Assembly: GCF_004121075.1 (NCBI RefSeq)
Contig: NZ_RHLN01000159.1
Location: forward strand, 1-61,497
Source of the DNA: Lutibacter sp. HS1-25
Lineage (GTDB): Bacteria > Bacteroidota > Bacteroidia > Flavobacteriales > Flavobacteriaceae
Reading direction: 5' to 3'
DNA: 61,497 nt
Of this stretch, positions 9,326-18,105 are shown piece after piece; the stretch's first letter is position 1, and the number at the start of each line of letters is the position of its first letter. The position numbers were made by a program, and so were the translations under genes. The notes under the pieces are model-generated. The model made no database searches and was not told the DNA's origin. It saw nothing but the letters and a program-made list of their open reading frames with translations.

Positions 9326-10048
9326 TTATTTTTTACTTTCTGATGGAATTTCTTCGTGGTGTTTTATTCTGTCTTCTCGTACAAATTTAAAGCCTCCAAT
9401 CATAGATGAAACTTCTCCTCGGCCATCTAGCCAATCGTGATAAAATACCAAATAAATATGGACTAAACTGAAAAAAATAAAGGTCCACATGGTAATATGA
9501 TGAATGGTTCTAACTATAAAATCACCTCCAAACAATGGTATTACCCACGAAAATAATTTAGGTAACCACCAACTAGAAGTGTCGGCATAAAGTGCAAAGC
9601 CAGTAGCTATTTGTACAAAGGCAAGAAAAAACATAATTATATATGATAAAGTAGCAACACTATTGTGTCCAATACTAATGTCTTTTACATTTGGATGGTC
9701 TTCATTAAATAACATTAAATCTATTTTTACAACGTGCCAAAAGTTGTTCCAATTTTTTTTGCTGAAAGGCCAAAATGCACGCCAACTGGCAAATTGATTC
9801 CCAACAAACGACCAATATATTCTTAAAATCATGTTGAATAAAAATAGATAAGCTGTTGCAAAATGAATAAAACGTACAATTCCAAACGAATGTAAATTGG
9901 TTGCTTCGGCATTTGATAACAAAGCTGGAGGGTTGGCAATTAAGAATCCTGTGATCGAAAGTACAATAATGCATAATACATTTATCCAGTGAAAAATCCG
10001 CACTGGCAATTCCCAAACCATCACCCTTATAAATTTTTTAGCTTCCAT
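9326..10048 (-). CDS. hyaC: [NiFe]-hydrogenase b-type cytochrome subunit
   Basis: Membrane anchor that passes electrons from the hydrogenase small subunit to quinone. The 240-residue protein has at least four hydrophobic helices and the family's His residues: VWELPVRIFHWINVLCI, then IVRFIHFATAYLFLFNMILRIYW, and TIHHITMWTFIFFSLVHIYLVFYHDW near the C terminus, where the paired His residues bind haem. It follows hyaB by ten bases. Its presence marks a respiratory, membrane-bound uptake enzyme rather than a soluble one. Confidence 0.93.
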   Translation of the reverse strand: MEAKKFIRVMVWELPVRIFHWINVLCIIVLSITGFLIANPPALLSNAEATNLHSFGIVRFIHFATAYLFLFNMILRIYWSFVGNQFASWRAFWPFSKKNWNNFWHVVKIDLMLFNEDHPNVKDISIGHNSVATLSYIIMFFLAFVQIATGFALYADTSSWWLPKLFSWVIPLFGGDFIVRTIHHITMWTFIFFSLVHIYLVFYHDWLDGRGEVSSMIGGFKFVREDRIKHHEEIPSESKK

Positions 10049-10058
10049 AATTTATGAT

Positions 10059-11789
10059 TTAACTTTCACAACTGGCAATATTTTGAACTTGTGAAATATG
10101 ATTTCCATGTTCATCATATAAATGCACGGCACAAGCAATGCAAGGGTCAAAAGAATGGATGGTTCTAATAATTTCCAAAGGCAGTTCAGGATCGGCAACT
10201 GGCGTTCCTATTAGGCAAGATTCATAGGCTGAACGTTGTCCTTTTGGATCACGAGGCGAAGCATTCCAAGTGCTTGGTACCACTTGTTGGTAATTTTCTG
10301 TTTTACCATCTTTTATTTTAATCCAATGTGCCAATGCACCACGTGGTGCTTCCATAAATCCAACTCCTTTAGCTTCAGATGGCCAAGTTGACGGTTCCCA
10401 GCTGTCCATATTCGCCATACGTTCGTCGCCATTTTTAATGTTATTCATTAAAGTATTGTAGAATTCTATGGTCCAATTAGCAACTAATTGTGTTTCAATT
10501 CCTCTGGCGGCTGTTCTTCCTAAAGTAGAAAATAAAGCATCAACAGGAACGTCTAAATGAGTTAAAGCTCCGTTAACCGCATCCTGAATTTCTTTGTTTC
10601 CACGGCCATAACCAACCAATAAACGCGCTAATGGTCCAACTTCCATAGGTAAACCTTTCCAGCGAGGTGTTTTTATAAAACTGTATTTTTCTTCAATATT
10701 TAAATAATCATATGGTGGTTTTGGGCCAACATATTTGATATTTGTTTCACCTTCCCAAGGATGTTTTCCTTTGTCATCACCATCAGAATAATTGTACCAA
10801 GAGTTGTTTACAAATTCTTCAATATCACCATTTCTATGGTCTACTTCGTGTATTTTTGATAAATCGCCATTTAAAATTACTCCTGAAGGGAATTTAAAAC
10901 TAGATAAATCGGCATAACCATTGGTTGGAAAATCACCATAACTCATGTAGTTTCCAAATCCTTTACCAATTGCACCCCAATCTTTATAAAAAGATGCAAT
11001 GGCTAATAGATCTGGAATATACACTTGTTCAATAAATTCTTTTCCTTCTTGCAACAATTTCCCTACATATGCCAATCTTTCGGCATTTAAACCACCTGCA
11101 CCATCAGAATTGATAGCACAAGCCATACCGCCAACCAAATAATTTGGATGTGGATTTTTACCACCAAAAATGGTGTGAACTTTTACAATTTCTTTTTGCC
11201 AGTCTAAAGCTTCTAAATAATGGGCAACTGCCAATAAATTTACTTCTGCAGGCAATTTCATTTGAGGATGCCCCCAATAGCCATTGGCAAAAATGCCTAA
11301 CTGTCCGCTTTCAACAAATTTTTGAATTCTTTTTTGAATGTCAGAAAAATAGCCTGGAGAACTTTTTGGCCATTTTGAAATACTTTGTGCCAAGGCTGAA
11401 GTTTGTTTTGGGTCAGCTTTTAAACAGTTTACAATATCAACCCAATCTAATGCGTGTAAATGATAAAAATGTACGGCGTGATCGTGCATATACAAGGCGC
11501 CTTCCATAATATTTCGCACCATTTCGGCATTAGGAGGTACTGCAATTCCTAAGGCATCTTCAACAGAACGTACTGATGCAAGTGCGTGAACAGTTGTGCA
11601 AACACCACAAGTTCTTTGAACAAATGCCCAAACATCTCTTGGATCGCGACCTTTTACAATTTGTTCAATACCTCTAACCATGGTGCTAGAGCTATAAGCA
11701 TCAACTATAAATCCATCTTTTATTTCGGCTTCGATTCTTAAATGACCTTCAATTCTTGTAATTGGGTCAACTACTATTCTATTTGCCAT
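10059..11789 (-). CDS. hyaB: uptake [NiFe]-hydrogenase large subunit
   Basis: Carries the Ni-Fe active site for H2 oxidation. The 576 residues contain the L1 motif RGIEQIVKGRDPRD followed by QRTCGVCTTVHA near residue 65, and the L2 motif DPCIACAVH close to the C terminus. The TCGVCT form of L1 is found in O2-tolerant group 1 enzymes. After the L2 His a 20-residue tail (LYDEHGN...) remains, which HyaD would remove. It lies 11 bases after hyaA, and both form the catalytic dimer exported together through Tat. Confidence 0.97.
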   Translation of the reverse strand: MANRIVVDPITRIEGHLRIEAEIKDGFIVDAYSSSTMVRGIEQIVKGRDPRDVWAFVQRTCGVCTTVHALASVRSVEDALGIAVPPNAEMVRNIMEGALYMHDHAVHFYHLHALDWVDIVNCLKADPKQTSALAQSISKWPKSSPGYFSDIQKRIQKFVESGQLGIFANGYWGHPQMKLPAEVNLLAVAHYLEALDWQKEIVKVHTIFGGKNPHPNYLVGGMACAINSDGAGGLNAERLAYVGKLLQEGKEFIEQVYIPDLLAIASFYKDWGAIGKGFGNYMSYGDFPTNGYADLSSFKFPSGVILNGDLSKIHEVDHRNGDIEEFVNNSWYNYSDGDDKGKHPWEGETNIKYVGPKPPYDYLNIEEKYSFIKTPRWKGLPMEVGPLARLLVGYGRGNKEIQDAVNGALTHLDVPVDALFSTLGRTAARGIETQLVANWTIEFYNTLMNNIKNGDERMANMDSWEPSTWPSEAKGVGFMEAPRGALAHWIKIKDGKTENYQQVVPSTWNASPRDPKGQRSAYESCLIGTPVADPELPLEIIRTIHSFDPCIACAVHLYDEHGNHISQVQNIASCES

Positions 11790-11800
11790 TGTTATATGTT

Positions 11801-12925
11801 TTAAGACTCAATATTTTTTTCGTTATCCTTACCTCGGTTAATTCTGTCCATTAACTCTTTTCGTTTAGAGATGTTGGCAGCAACAGCGTGTACTGCAATT
11901 CCGCCGGCTAAAACACCTGCAGCTACTTTTCCAATAGTATCAGCATTAGATTCAACTGCAAAACCTGGCATTCGGGTAGTTCTTTCGTAAAAAGGTCCGT
12001 TATCCCAGAAATTTTCTTCGCTACAACCAATACATCCGTGACCAGATTGGATAGGGTAACTAACACCATTGTTCCATTTAATTGTTCCGCATGAATTGTA
12101 AGTCATAGGTCCTTTACAACCAACTTTGTATAAGCAGTAACCATTTTTAGCATTTTGGTCGTCAAAAGTTTCGGCAAATAAACCAGCATCATAATAAGGT
12201 CTTCTGTAGCAGCTGTCATGCACTCGTTTACCATAAAAAGCTTTTGGTCTGCCCAAACGATCTAATTTTGGCAAACGACCAAAGGCAACAACGTGCATAA
12301 TAATGCCAGCCATAACTTCCCCAATTGGCGGACAGCCAGGGACTCTAATAATAGGTTTGTTTTTTACTATTTTATGAATAGGAGTTGCTTCGGTTGGATT
12401 TGGTTTTGCAGCTTGCACGCAACCATTTGAGGCGCAACTGCCCCAAGCAATAATAACTTTAGCGCCTTCAGCAGCTTCTAAAAACGATTCTTTGGCAGAT
12501 TTGCCAGCAATGCAGCAGTAATTTCCATCATCACCTAAAGGTATTGAACCTTCAACACATAAAATGTATTCTCCATGATATTTTTTCATGGTTTCTTGTT
12601 TAGCTGCTTCAGCCTGATGTCCAGAGGCGGCCATTAATGTTAAAGTATAGTCTAATGAAATTCTATCTAAAATAATATCGGCCACAATAGGGTGGTTAGA
12701 TCTGATAAAAGATTCGCTGCAACAAGTACATTCTTGGTAATGTTCCCAAATAACAGGCAATCTTGGTGTATTTTCCAATGATTGTGCTATTTGTCCAACC
12801 ATAGAGTTTTCAAGTCCCATAAAAGCGGCCATATACGTTGAGAATTTCATAAAATCTCTTCGGCTATAACCATGTTTTATGATGCTTTCATAATAGGTTT
12901 TGCGTTTTTCATTATTGGTAGACAT
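11801..12925 (-). CDS. hyaA: uptake [NiFe]-hydrogenase small subunit, O2-tolerant six-Cys type, Tat-exported
   Basis: Electron-transfer subunit with three Fe-S clusters. The 374-residue precursor has a Tat signal (SRRDFMKFS at about 21-29) and a C-terminal hydrophobic anchor (VAAGVLAGGIAVHAVAA). The proximal cluster region has Cys66, Cys68 and Cys69 (QECTCCSESF), Cys164 and Cys169 (GSCASNGC), and Cys198 (PGCPP). These six match, with a constant offset of 49, the cysteines reported for Ralstonia HoxK (17, 19, 20, 115, 120, 149), which hold the [4Fe-3S] cluster that gives O2 tolerance. This is the first gene of the hya-hyp operon. Confidence 0.97.
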   Translation of the reverse strand: MSTNNEKRKTYYESIIKHGYSRRDFMKFSTYMAAFMGLENSMVGQIAQSLENTPRLPVIWEHYQECTCCSESFIRSNHPIVADIILDRISLDYTLTLMAASGHQAEAAKQETMKKYHGEYILCVEGSIPLGDDGNYCCIAGKSAKESFLEAAEGAKVIIAWGSCASNGCVQAAKPNPTEATPIHKIVKNKPIIRVPGCPPIGEVMAGIIMHVVAFGRLPKLDRLGRPKAFYGKRVHDSCYRRPYYDAGLFAETFDDQNAKNGYCLYKVGCKGPMTYNSCGTIKWNNGVSYPIQSGHGCIGCSEENFWDNGPFYERTTRMPGFAVESNADTIGKVAAGVLAGGIAVHAVAANISKRKELMDRINRGKDNEKNIES

Positions 12926-13166
12926 AAGTAAAGTTTTTAGTAATAAAAAATACTTGTTAATTGGAAATGCTTTTAGGTTAAAAAAGCACCTATCTAATTT
13001 ACAACAAAATTTGATTCGAATAACGTTAATGGTCTAATTTAGAATGTTTTAAAATAAGACTTAATAATCTTTAACGTGTTATTGTAGTCGTCTTTTCTTT
13101 TCTATGTTAAAAAATGGATTTGCCTTTTAATTTTTGTATTTTTATAGGAAACTATTAATTGAACAC
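12926..13166. promoter_or_regulatory. divergent control region between hyaA and hypA
   Basis: A 241-base AT-rich gap that must hold promoters for both the hya-hypFDE and hypABC units. I see no clean TAnnTTTG box on either strand (the plus strand has TAATTTTTG, with one extra base) and no GG-N10-GC sigma-54 element. AACGTTAA near 13023 and TTTAACGTG near 13071 are the only notable symmetric pieces. Regulation is undetermined. Confidence 0.4.
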
Positions 13167-13508
13167 ATGCACGAACTTTCAATTGCATTGGGAATTGTTA
13201 AAATTGCTGAAGATGAAACCGCAAAAGCAAAAGCCAAAAAGGTTACAAAAATTGAATTGCAAGTTGGGGTTTTATCTGGCATTGAAATAGATTCTTTGAA
13301 TTTTGTATGGGAATCTGCAGTAAAAAGTACGGTACTTGAAAATGCTGAAAAAGTGATTGATATAATTGAAGGAAAGGGTAAATGTGTAGATTGTGATACT
13401 GAATTTGAGATGGAAAATATATATGATTGCTGTCCTAACTGTGGAAGTAATTTTAAAGGTATTTTAAAAGGAAAAGAATTGAGTGTAAAAGCATTAGAAG
13501 TTATTTAA
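13167..13508 (+). CDS. hypA: hydrogenase nickel incorporation protein HypA
   Basis: Ni chaperone that works with HypB. I start at the ATG 13167 because the product must begin Met-His (MHELSIALGIV): His2 and the N terminus bind Ni. An in-frame TTG 11 codons upstream would bury these residues. The 113-residue protein has the zinc site CVDCDTEFEMENIYDCCPNCGS near residues 72-93. It is followed ten bases later by hypB. Confidence 0.95.
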   Translation: MHELSIALGIVKIAEDETAKAKAKKVTKIELQVGVLSGIEIDSLNFVWESAVKSTVLENAEKVIDIIEGKGKCVDCDTEFEMENIYDCCPNCGSNFKGILKGKELSVKALEVI

Positions 13509-13518
13509 AATAAATATT

Positions 13519-14343
13519 ATGTGTGGTACTTGCGGCTGTGGATCTGAAAATAACGGTCCCAAAATTTTAAAACCAGGTGAACATAAACATGTTCACGGCG
13601 ATCATCATCACCATCAAGAGGGGCATGCTCATTCACATGCGACCCATCATCATCACGATGGCCATGTACATACTCACGATCATTCACACGATCATAAATC
13701 TAAGGTTTTAATTATTGAACAAGATATTTTGCAAAACAATCAGGTTTTGGCAGCAAGAAATCGTGGTTATTTTGAAGCTAAAAATATTTTTGCATTGAAT
13801 TTAGTGAGTTCTCCTGGTTCAGGAAAAACAACTGTTTTAGAGCGAACATTGACAGATTTAAAAGATCAAATACCTTTTTATGTGATTGAAGGTGATCAGC
13901 AAACTATGAATGATGCGAATAAAATTGATGCTTTAAATGTGCCTGTAATTCAGATTAATACAGGTAAAGGTTGTCATTTAGAAAGCGATATGGTGTTTGA
14001 AGCTGTTAAGAAACTGGAAATGCAAAACAATGCTATTTTAATGATTGAAAATGTGGGTAATTTGGTTTGTCCGTCTATGTTTGATTTGGGTGAAAGTAAG
14101 CGAGTTGTAATAATTAGCACTACTGAAGGTGAAGATAAGCCTATAAAATACCCTGATATGTTTCATACTTCTGATATCTGTATTATTAACAAAATAGATT
14201 TATTGCCTTATGTAAATGTCAATGTTCAAAAACTAAAAGACTACGCTTTAAAAGTAAATCCGAAGTTGCAATTTTTTGAAGTTTCAGCAACAACAGGAGA
14301 AGGAATGCAAGCTTGGTATGATTGGTTGAAAATCCCATCCTAA
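13519..14343 (+). CDS. hypB: hydrogenase nickel incorporation GTPase HypB
   Basis: GTPase that loads Ni into the large subunit. The 274 residues begin MCGTCGCG, the high-affinity N-terminal Ni motif, followed by a His-rich stretch (about residues 22-60, many HHH and HDH) that can store Ni. The G domain has SSPGSGKTTVLERTL (P loop), IEGDQQT, IENVGNLVCPSMFDLGE with the metal Cys, and NKIDLLPY. It is complete and lies between hypA and hypC. Confidence 0.96.
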   Translation: MCGTCGCGSENNGPKILKPGEHKHVHGDHHHHQEGHAHSHATHHHHDGHVHTHDHSHDHKSKVLIIEQDILQNNQVLAARNRGYFEAKNIFALNLVSSPGSGKTTVLERTLTDLKDQIPFYVIEGDQQTMNDANKIDALNVPVIQINTGKGCHLESDMVFEAVKKLEMQNNAILMIENVGNLVCPSMFDLGESKRVVIISTTEGEDKPIKYPDMFHTSDICIINKIDLLPYVNVNVQKLKDYALKVNPKLQFFEVSATTGEGMQAWYDWLKIPS

Positions 14344-14383
14344 ATCCTTTCCAAAGAGAAGGACTTATTTATAAATGATATAT

Positions 14384-14418
14384 AAAAGTTAAAAGTTAAA
14401 AGTTAAAAGTCAAAAGCC
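14384..14418. repeat. heptamer tandem repeat upstream of hypC
   Basis: Five consecutive 7-bp units: three AAAAGTT, then AAAAGTC and AAAAGCC. It fills part of the 113-base gap between hypB and hypC. Confidence 0.8.
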
Positions 14419-14456
14419 AAAGCCTTAGTCAAAATACAAACCAACAACCAAAAATT

Positions 14457-14717
14457 ATGTGTTTATCAATTCCAGGAAAATTAATAGCCATTACTTCTCA
14501 ATTAGATGAAACCTTTAGAGTAGGGAAAGTTTCGTTTGATGGTATTGTAAAAGAAGTGAGTTTAACTTTGGTTCCCGAAGCCAATATTGGAGATTACGTG
14601 TTGGTGCATGTAGGTGCTGCCATTTCAACCATTGATGAAGACGAGGCTAAAAAAACGTTTGATTTGTTAAAACAGTTGGATGAATTACACGAGTTAGACA
14701 ATGAAAATAATTTGTAA
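14457..14717 (+). CDS. hypC: hydrogenase assembly chaperone HypC
   Basis: Small chaperone that holds the Fe(CN)2CO unit with HypD and delivers it to the large subunit. It starts MCLSIPGKLIAI, with the essential Cys2, and has the family's VSFDGIVKEVSLTLVPEANIGDYVLVHVGAAIS core. Length (86 residues) is normal. It is the last hyp gene on the plus strand, separated from hypB by a gap containing heptamer repeats. Confidence 0.95.
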   Translation: MCLSIPGKLIAITSQLDETFRVGKVSFDGIVKEVSLTLVPEANIGDYVLVHVGAAISTIDEDEAKKTFDLLKQLDELHELDNENNL

Positions 14718-14742
14718 ATTTATCAATCAAAATTATTAAAAT

Positions 14743-15453
14743 ATGAAAAATATTGATTTTTTTAAAACCATCATATTAGCAATATCAATTGTAATTGCGG
14801 GTTACTTTATAGGTAATTTGTTAAAAAATGGTAAAGAATATGATAGGTCGGTTAACGTAAAGGGTTTGTCTGAAAAACAAGTTATGGCAGATCTGGCTGT
14901 TTGGCCAATTAATATTACGCTAGCAGGAAATGATTTGAAAGTTTTAAAAGATGAAATTGAAAAACAAAGTTTTGAGGTTAAAAATTTCTTTTTAAATCAG
15001 GGTTTTACTGAAGAAGAATTGACAATTGGCATTGTAAATATAAGCGACTCGCGCGCGCAATTATACAGTTCTGGAAATGAAAATAGGGAATTTAGGTATA
15101 TTGCAAATGCAGATTTTACCATTAGAACAGCAGCTATTGAAAAACTTCAAAATGCTTTAGCTGAATCATTAAATCTTATTTCAAAAGGAATTTTAATTAG
15201 TTCAAAAAATTCTTGGCAACCTATACAGTATAGTTTTACTGGTTTAAATGCGCTAAAACCAGCAATGATTGAAGAAGCGACAAAAAACGCTCGAGAAGTG
15301 GCTGAAAAATTTGCCTTAGATTCAAACTCAAAAGTTAGTAAAATTAAATCTGCCAATCAAGGGTTGTTTACCATTAACGATTTAGATCAAAATACTTCTT
15401 ATATTAAAATTGTTAGGGTGGTTTCAACAATAGAATATCAATTGCAAGACTAG
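14743..15453 (+). CDS. SIMPL domain-containing membrane-anchored protein
   Basis: A 236-residue protein with one N-terminal hydrophobic segment (TIILAISIVIAGYFIGNLL, residues about 9-28) and a periplasmic SIMPL (DUF541) domain: RSVNVKGLSEKQVMADLAVWPINI at the start and IEEATKNAREVAEKFALDSNSKVSKIKSA near residue 185. SIMPL proteins are poorly understood; some were linked to oxidative stress or membrane-protein quality control. It follows hypC by 25 bases and may be read through from it, though a hydrogenase role is not implied. A strong terminator follows. Confidence 0.8.
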   Translation: MKNIDFFKTIILAISIVIAGYFIGNLLKNGKEYDRSVNVKGLSEKQVMADLAVWPINITLAGNDLKVLKDEIEKQSFEVKNFFLNQGFTEEELTIGIVNISDSRAQLYSSGNENREFRYIANADFTIRTAAIEKLQNALAESLNLISKGILISSKNSWQPIQYSFTGLNALKPAMIEEATKNAREVAEKFALDSNSKVSKIKSANQGLFTINDLDQNTSYIKIVRVVSTIEYQLQD

Positions 15454-15475
15454 AAAACAAGATGTTTTAAAATGT

Positions 15476-15513
15476 AACGGGTGATAAATTTGATAATTTA
15501 TCACCCGTTTTTT
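15476..15513. terminator. terminator after the SIMPL gene, possibly bidirectional
   Basis: AACGGGTGATAAAT pairs with its inverse ATTTATCACCCGTT across a short loop and is followed by TTTT. It stands between two convergent genes and could serve both strands. Confidence 0.85.
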
Positions 15514-15530
15514 ATGCTTTAAAAATATTA

Positions 15531-16061
15531 TTAATCTTGATAGGCATGTTTGTATGGTTTGCCGCTAACTATTGTTAAAATATCAGCTTCAATAGATGTA
15601 ATTGGGTATTCAACAATTCGTCCGATTTCTTCACCATTTTTGAAAAAAATAAATGTAGGAACGTATTTAATGTCATAACCCTTTTGAAGGTTTTTTGGTG
15701 TTTTTTTATTTGTGTCAACCGCAACTAACGTTAAATTTTGAATGTTAAAATTGGCACTTTCAATTACTTTGTAAAAAACAGGTGTTTGAGATTGACTGTC
15801 GCCACACCAAGTGCCCATAAAAGCTTTGATGGTAATGTTATTTAGCAAAGGTTTTAGGCTGTCAATGGTTGCTTGGTCAACTTCATAAGCATTGTAATTA
15901 AACACAAACCATTCTGAAAAAGGTTCAGTAAGAAAAGCGTCTTTAGTGGCAATACCAACCAAGCTTCCATCTTTGTCAACAATTGCACTTGAATCTGTTT
16001 TTTGAGCTTTACAACCAATAGTTAAAATAATGAGTAAGCTTAAAATTGTATTTTTTACCAT
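15531..16061 (-). CDS. thioredoxin-like lipoprotein with a CGDS active site
   Basis: A 176-residue predicted lipoprotein: a hydrophobic signal ending IILTIGC puts the lipidated Cys at about residue 17. The thioredoxin fold is recognised by FMGTWCGDSQSQTPVFYKV, VDTNKKTP and YVPTFIFFKNGEEIGRIVEYP (cis-Pro in VPTF). The active site is CGDS rather than CxxC, so it has a single thiol and would not act as an ordinary dithiol oxidoreductase. It is a stand-alone gene, insulated by hairpins on both sides. The partner is unknown. Confidence 0.8.
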   Translation of the reverse strand: MVKNTILSLLIILTIGCKAQKTDSSAIVDKDGSLVGIATKDAFLTEPFSEWFVFNYNAYEVDQATIDSLKPLLNNITIKAFMGTWCGDSQSQTPVFYKVIESANFNIQNLTLVAVDTNKKTPKNLQKGYDIKYVPTFIFFKNGEEIGRIVEYPITSIEADILTIVSGKPYKHAYQD

Positions 16062-16080
16062 AATATTTTACTGAATGTTA

Positions 16081-16117
16081 AAAATGCCACACTTAGACAA
16101 GCTTAGTGTGGCATTTT
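16081..16117 (-). terminator. terminator after gpmI
   Basis: A perfect 13-bp stem (16081-16093 with 16105-16117; core ATGCCACACT). Read on the minus strand it ends in a run of T, as expected for the end of gpmI. Confidence 0.8.
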
Positions 16118-16190
16118 ATTGTGTTAATTTATAATTTTATGTGATTCTGAAATGTACTTTACAAGACTTCAGAATTACGAACGTAACAAA

Positions 16191-17708
16191 TTAAATCAAT
16201 GGAAAACGAGACATTGCTTCTGGTTGCTCAACACCCATTAATTTTAAAATAGTTGGAGCAATATCACCTAAAACACCATCTTTAATGGTTTTTAAATCTT
16301 TGTCAACTAAAATAAAAGGAACTGGGTTTGTTGTGTGTGCTGTGTGAGGAGATCCATCAGGATTCATCATTGTTTCACAGTTACCGTGATCGGCAATAAC
16401 CAATACTGTATAATCATTTTCAACAGCAGTAGTTATAACATCTTTCACACATTCGTCAACAGCTTCACAAGCTTTAATAGCTGCTTCCATAACACCTGTA
16501 TGTCCAACCATATCTCCGTTTGCAAAGTTTAAGCAAACAAAATCAACTTCACCTTTTTGTAATTCAGGAATAATTGCATCACGAATTTCAAAAGCACTCA
16601 TTTCTGGTTGTAAATCGTATGTTGCCACTTTTGGAGACGGACATAACAATCTTTTTTCACCTTCAAATTCTTGCTCTCTTCCTCCTGAAAAGAAAAATGT
16701 TACGTGAGGATATTTCTCAGTTTCAGCAATTCTGATTTGTTTTTTACCAGCTTTTTCTAAAACTTCACCCAAAGTATCTACCAAATTGTCGGTATTGTAA
16801 ATAACATTGATTCCTTTGTAAGTTTCGTCGTAATTTGTAATAGTTACATAGTGTAACGGAATGGTTTTCATTCCAAATTCAGGATAGTCTTGTTGTGTTA
16901 AAACCTCTGTTAATTCGCGACCTCTATCTGTTCTGTAGTTAAAGAAAATAACCACATCATCTTCTTTTATTGTAGCTTTAGGTTCGCCATTGGCATTGGT
17001 CATAATAATAGGCTTGATAAACTCATCAGTAATATCATTGTCATAATTATTTTTCAAGCTTTCAACAGCATTTGTAGATTTATCACCTACTGCGTTTACC
17101 ATAGCGTCGTATGAAATTTTTACGCGTTCCCAACGTTTGTCGCGATCCATAGCAAAGTAACGGCCAGTAATAGAAGCAACTTCTCCAGTAGTTTTTGCCA
17201 TATGCTCTTGAATATCATTGATAAAATATGCACCTGATTTTGGGTCACAATCTCTACCATCTGTAAATGCGTGTAAAAACACATTATCTACTTTGTTTTC
17301 AGCAGCAACATCTAACAAACCTTTTAAGTGATCAATATGAGAGTGAATACCTCCATTAGAAACCAAACCTAATAAATGTACATTTTTGTTGTTGTCTTTA
17401 GCGTAAGAAAGTGCGTTTAACAATACTTTTTCAGTACCTAAAGTTTTATTTTTAACAGCCATGTTAATACGAACCAAGTTTTGGTAAACAATTCTACCAG
17501 CACCTAAATTCATGTGACCTACTTCACTGTTTCCCATTTGTCCTTCTGGTAATCCAACATGTTCACCGTCAGTTCTTAAGCTAGCATTGGCGTATTTTGT
17601 ATATAAACTATCGATGTATGAAGTTTTTGCATTGTAAATAGCTGAAACTTTAGGGTCTTGAGTAATTCCCCATCCATCTAATATCATTAAAATCACTTTT
17701 TTATTCAT
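16191..17708 (-). CDS. gpmI: 2,3-bisphosphoglycerate-independent phosphoglycerate mutase
   Basis: Interconverts 3- and 2-phosphoglycerate in glycolysis using two Mn2+. The 505 residues include ILMILDGWGI (Asp), GNSEVGHMNLGAGR with the phosphoserine near residue 62, HAFTDGRDCDPKSG, GRYFAMDRDKRWER, and the second metal site NFANGDMVGHTG with VIADHGNCE near residue 440. Length and motifs are complete. It is a single-gene unit with a -7 box upstream and a strong terminator behind it. Confidence 0.97.
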   Translation of the reverse strand: MNKKVILMILDGWGITQDPKVSAIYNAKTSYIDSLYTKYANASLRTDGEHVGLPEGQMGNSEVGHMNLGAGRIVYQNLVRINMAVKNKTLGTEKVLLNALSYAKDNNKNVHLLGLVSNGGIHSHIDHLKGLLDVAAENKVDNVFLHAFTDGRDCDPKSGAYFINDIQEHMAKTTGEVASITGRYFAMDRDKRWERVKISYDAMVNAVGDKSTNAVESLKNNYDNDITDEFIKPIIMTNANGEPKATIKEDDVVIFFNYRTDRGRELTEVLTQQDYPEFGMKTIPLHYVTITNYDETYKGINVIYNTDNLVDTLGEVLEKAGKKQIRIAETEKYPHVTFFFSGGREQEFEGEKRLLCPSPKVATYDLQPEMSAFEIRDAIIPELQKGEVDFVCLNFANGDMVGHTGVMEAAIKACEAVDECVKDVITTAVENDYTVLVIADHGNCETMMNPDGSPHTAHTTNPVPFILVDKDLKTIKDGVLGDIAPTILKLMGVEQPEAMSRFPLI

Positions 17709-17734
17709 TGTAATCAGTTTTAATTTTTGATTGC

Positions 17735-17742
17735 CAAATATA
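17735..17742 (-). promoter_or_regulatory. putative -7 box for gpmI
   Basis: Minus strand reads TATATTTG, matching TAnnTTTG, about 27 bases before the gpmI ATG. No convincing TTG -33 element is seen. Confidence 0.4.
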
Positions 17743-17995
17743 CAAAGTATTCGTGTTAAGCGCCTTATAATAAAGTATTAAATTCCTGTGAAAATTACTA
17801 AAACGATTGAGGTAATTGAGTTTTAAAGTTTGAAAGTCTAAAGTTTGAAAGTTTTTTTGCCAAAGTTCGCAGTTTCAGCTTATAGGCTATTGCTTATAAC
17901 TTACAACTTACAGTTTAGTTGAGTTTTGAATAGCTCATAGTTAATGGTTTAAATTTAACAAATCGGTTAAATTTGTGTATTTTTTAAATAAAATG

Positions 17996-18025
17996 TTGTT
18001 TTTTTAAAATTAAAATTTACATTTG
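17996..18025 (+). promoter_or_regulatory. sigma-A promoter of the aromatic operon
   Basis: TTG at 17996-17998, a 19-base spacer, then TACATTTG at 18018-18025. This has the same geometry as the leuC and rplU promoters in this window. Transcription would begin near 18031, about 12 bases before the leader peptide ATG. The rest of the 478-base gap after gpmI (17709-17995) holds only AT-rich and direct-repeat sequence around 17821-17855. Confidence 0.65.
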
Positions 18026-18042
18026 TGCTTTAAAATTTCAGA

Positions 18043-18105
18043 ATGAAAACAATAAATACTTATAACAGCTTCTATTTTTACTTTTATTTTAGCAATAAGA
18101 GGTGA
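18043..18105 (+). CDS. Phe/Tyr-rich leader peptide of the aromatic amino acid operon
   Basis: A 20-codon frame encoding MKTINTYNSFYFYFYFSNKR and then TGA. Eight of the 20 residues are Phe or Tyr, and codons 10-16 are seven consecutive Phe/Tyr codons. Such runs are the mark of transcription attenuation leaders, in which ribosome stalling at scarce aminoacyl-tRNA selects the downstream hairpin. It sits about 12 bases after a predicted start site and 84 bases before pheA, the first enzyme gene of a Phe/Tyr operon. Low-complexity AT-rich DNA can yield TTT/TAT runs by chance, but the downstream switch makes that unlikely. Confidence 0.75.
   Translation: MKTINTYNSFYFYFYFSNKR

Noticed and set aside
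14384..14418. CRISPR-like array
   Set aside because: Units are seven bases with no spacers; it is a simple tandem repeat.
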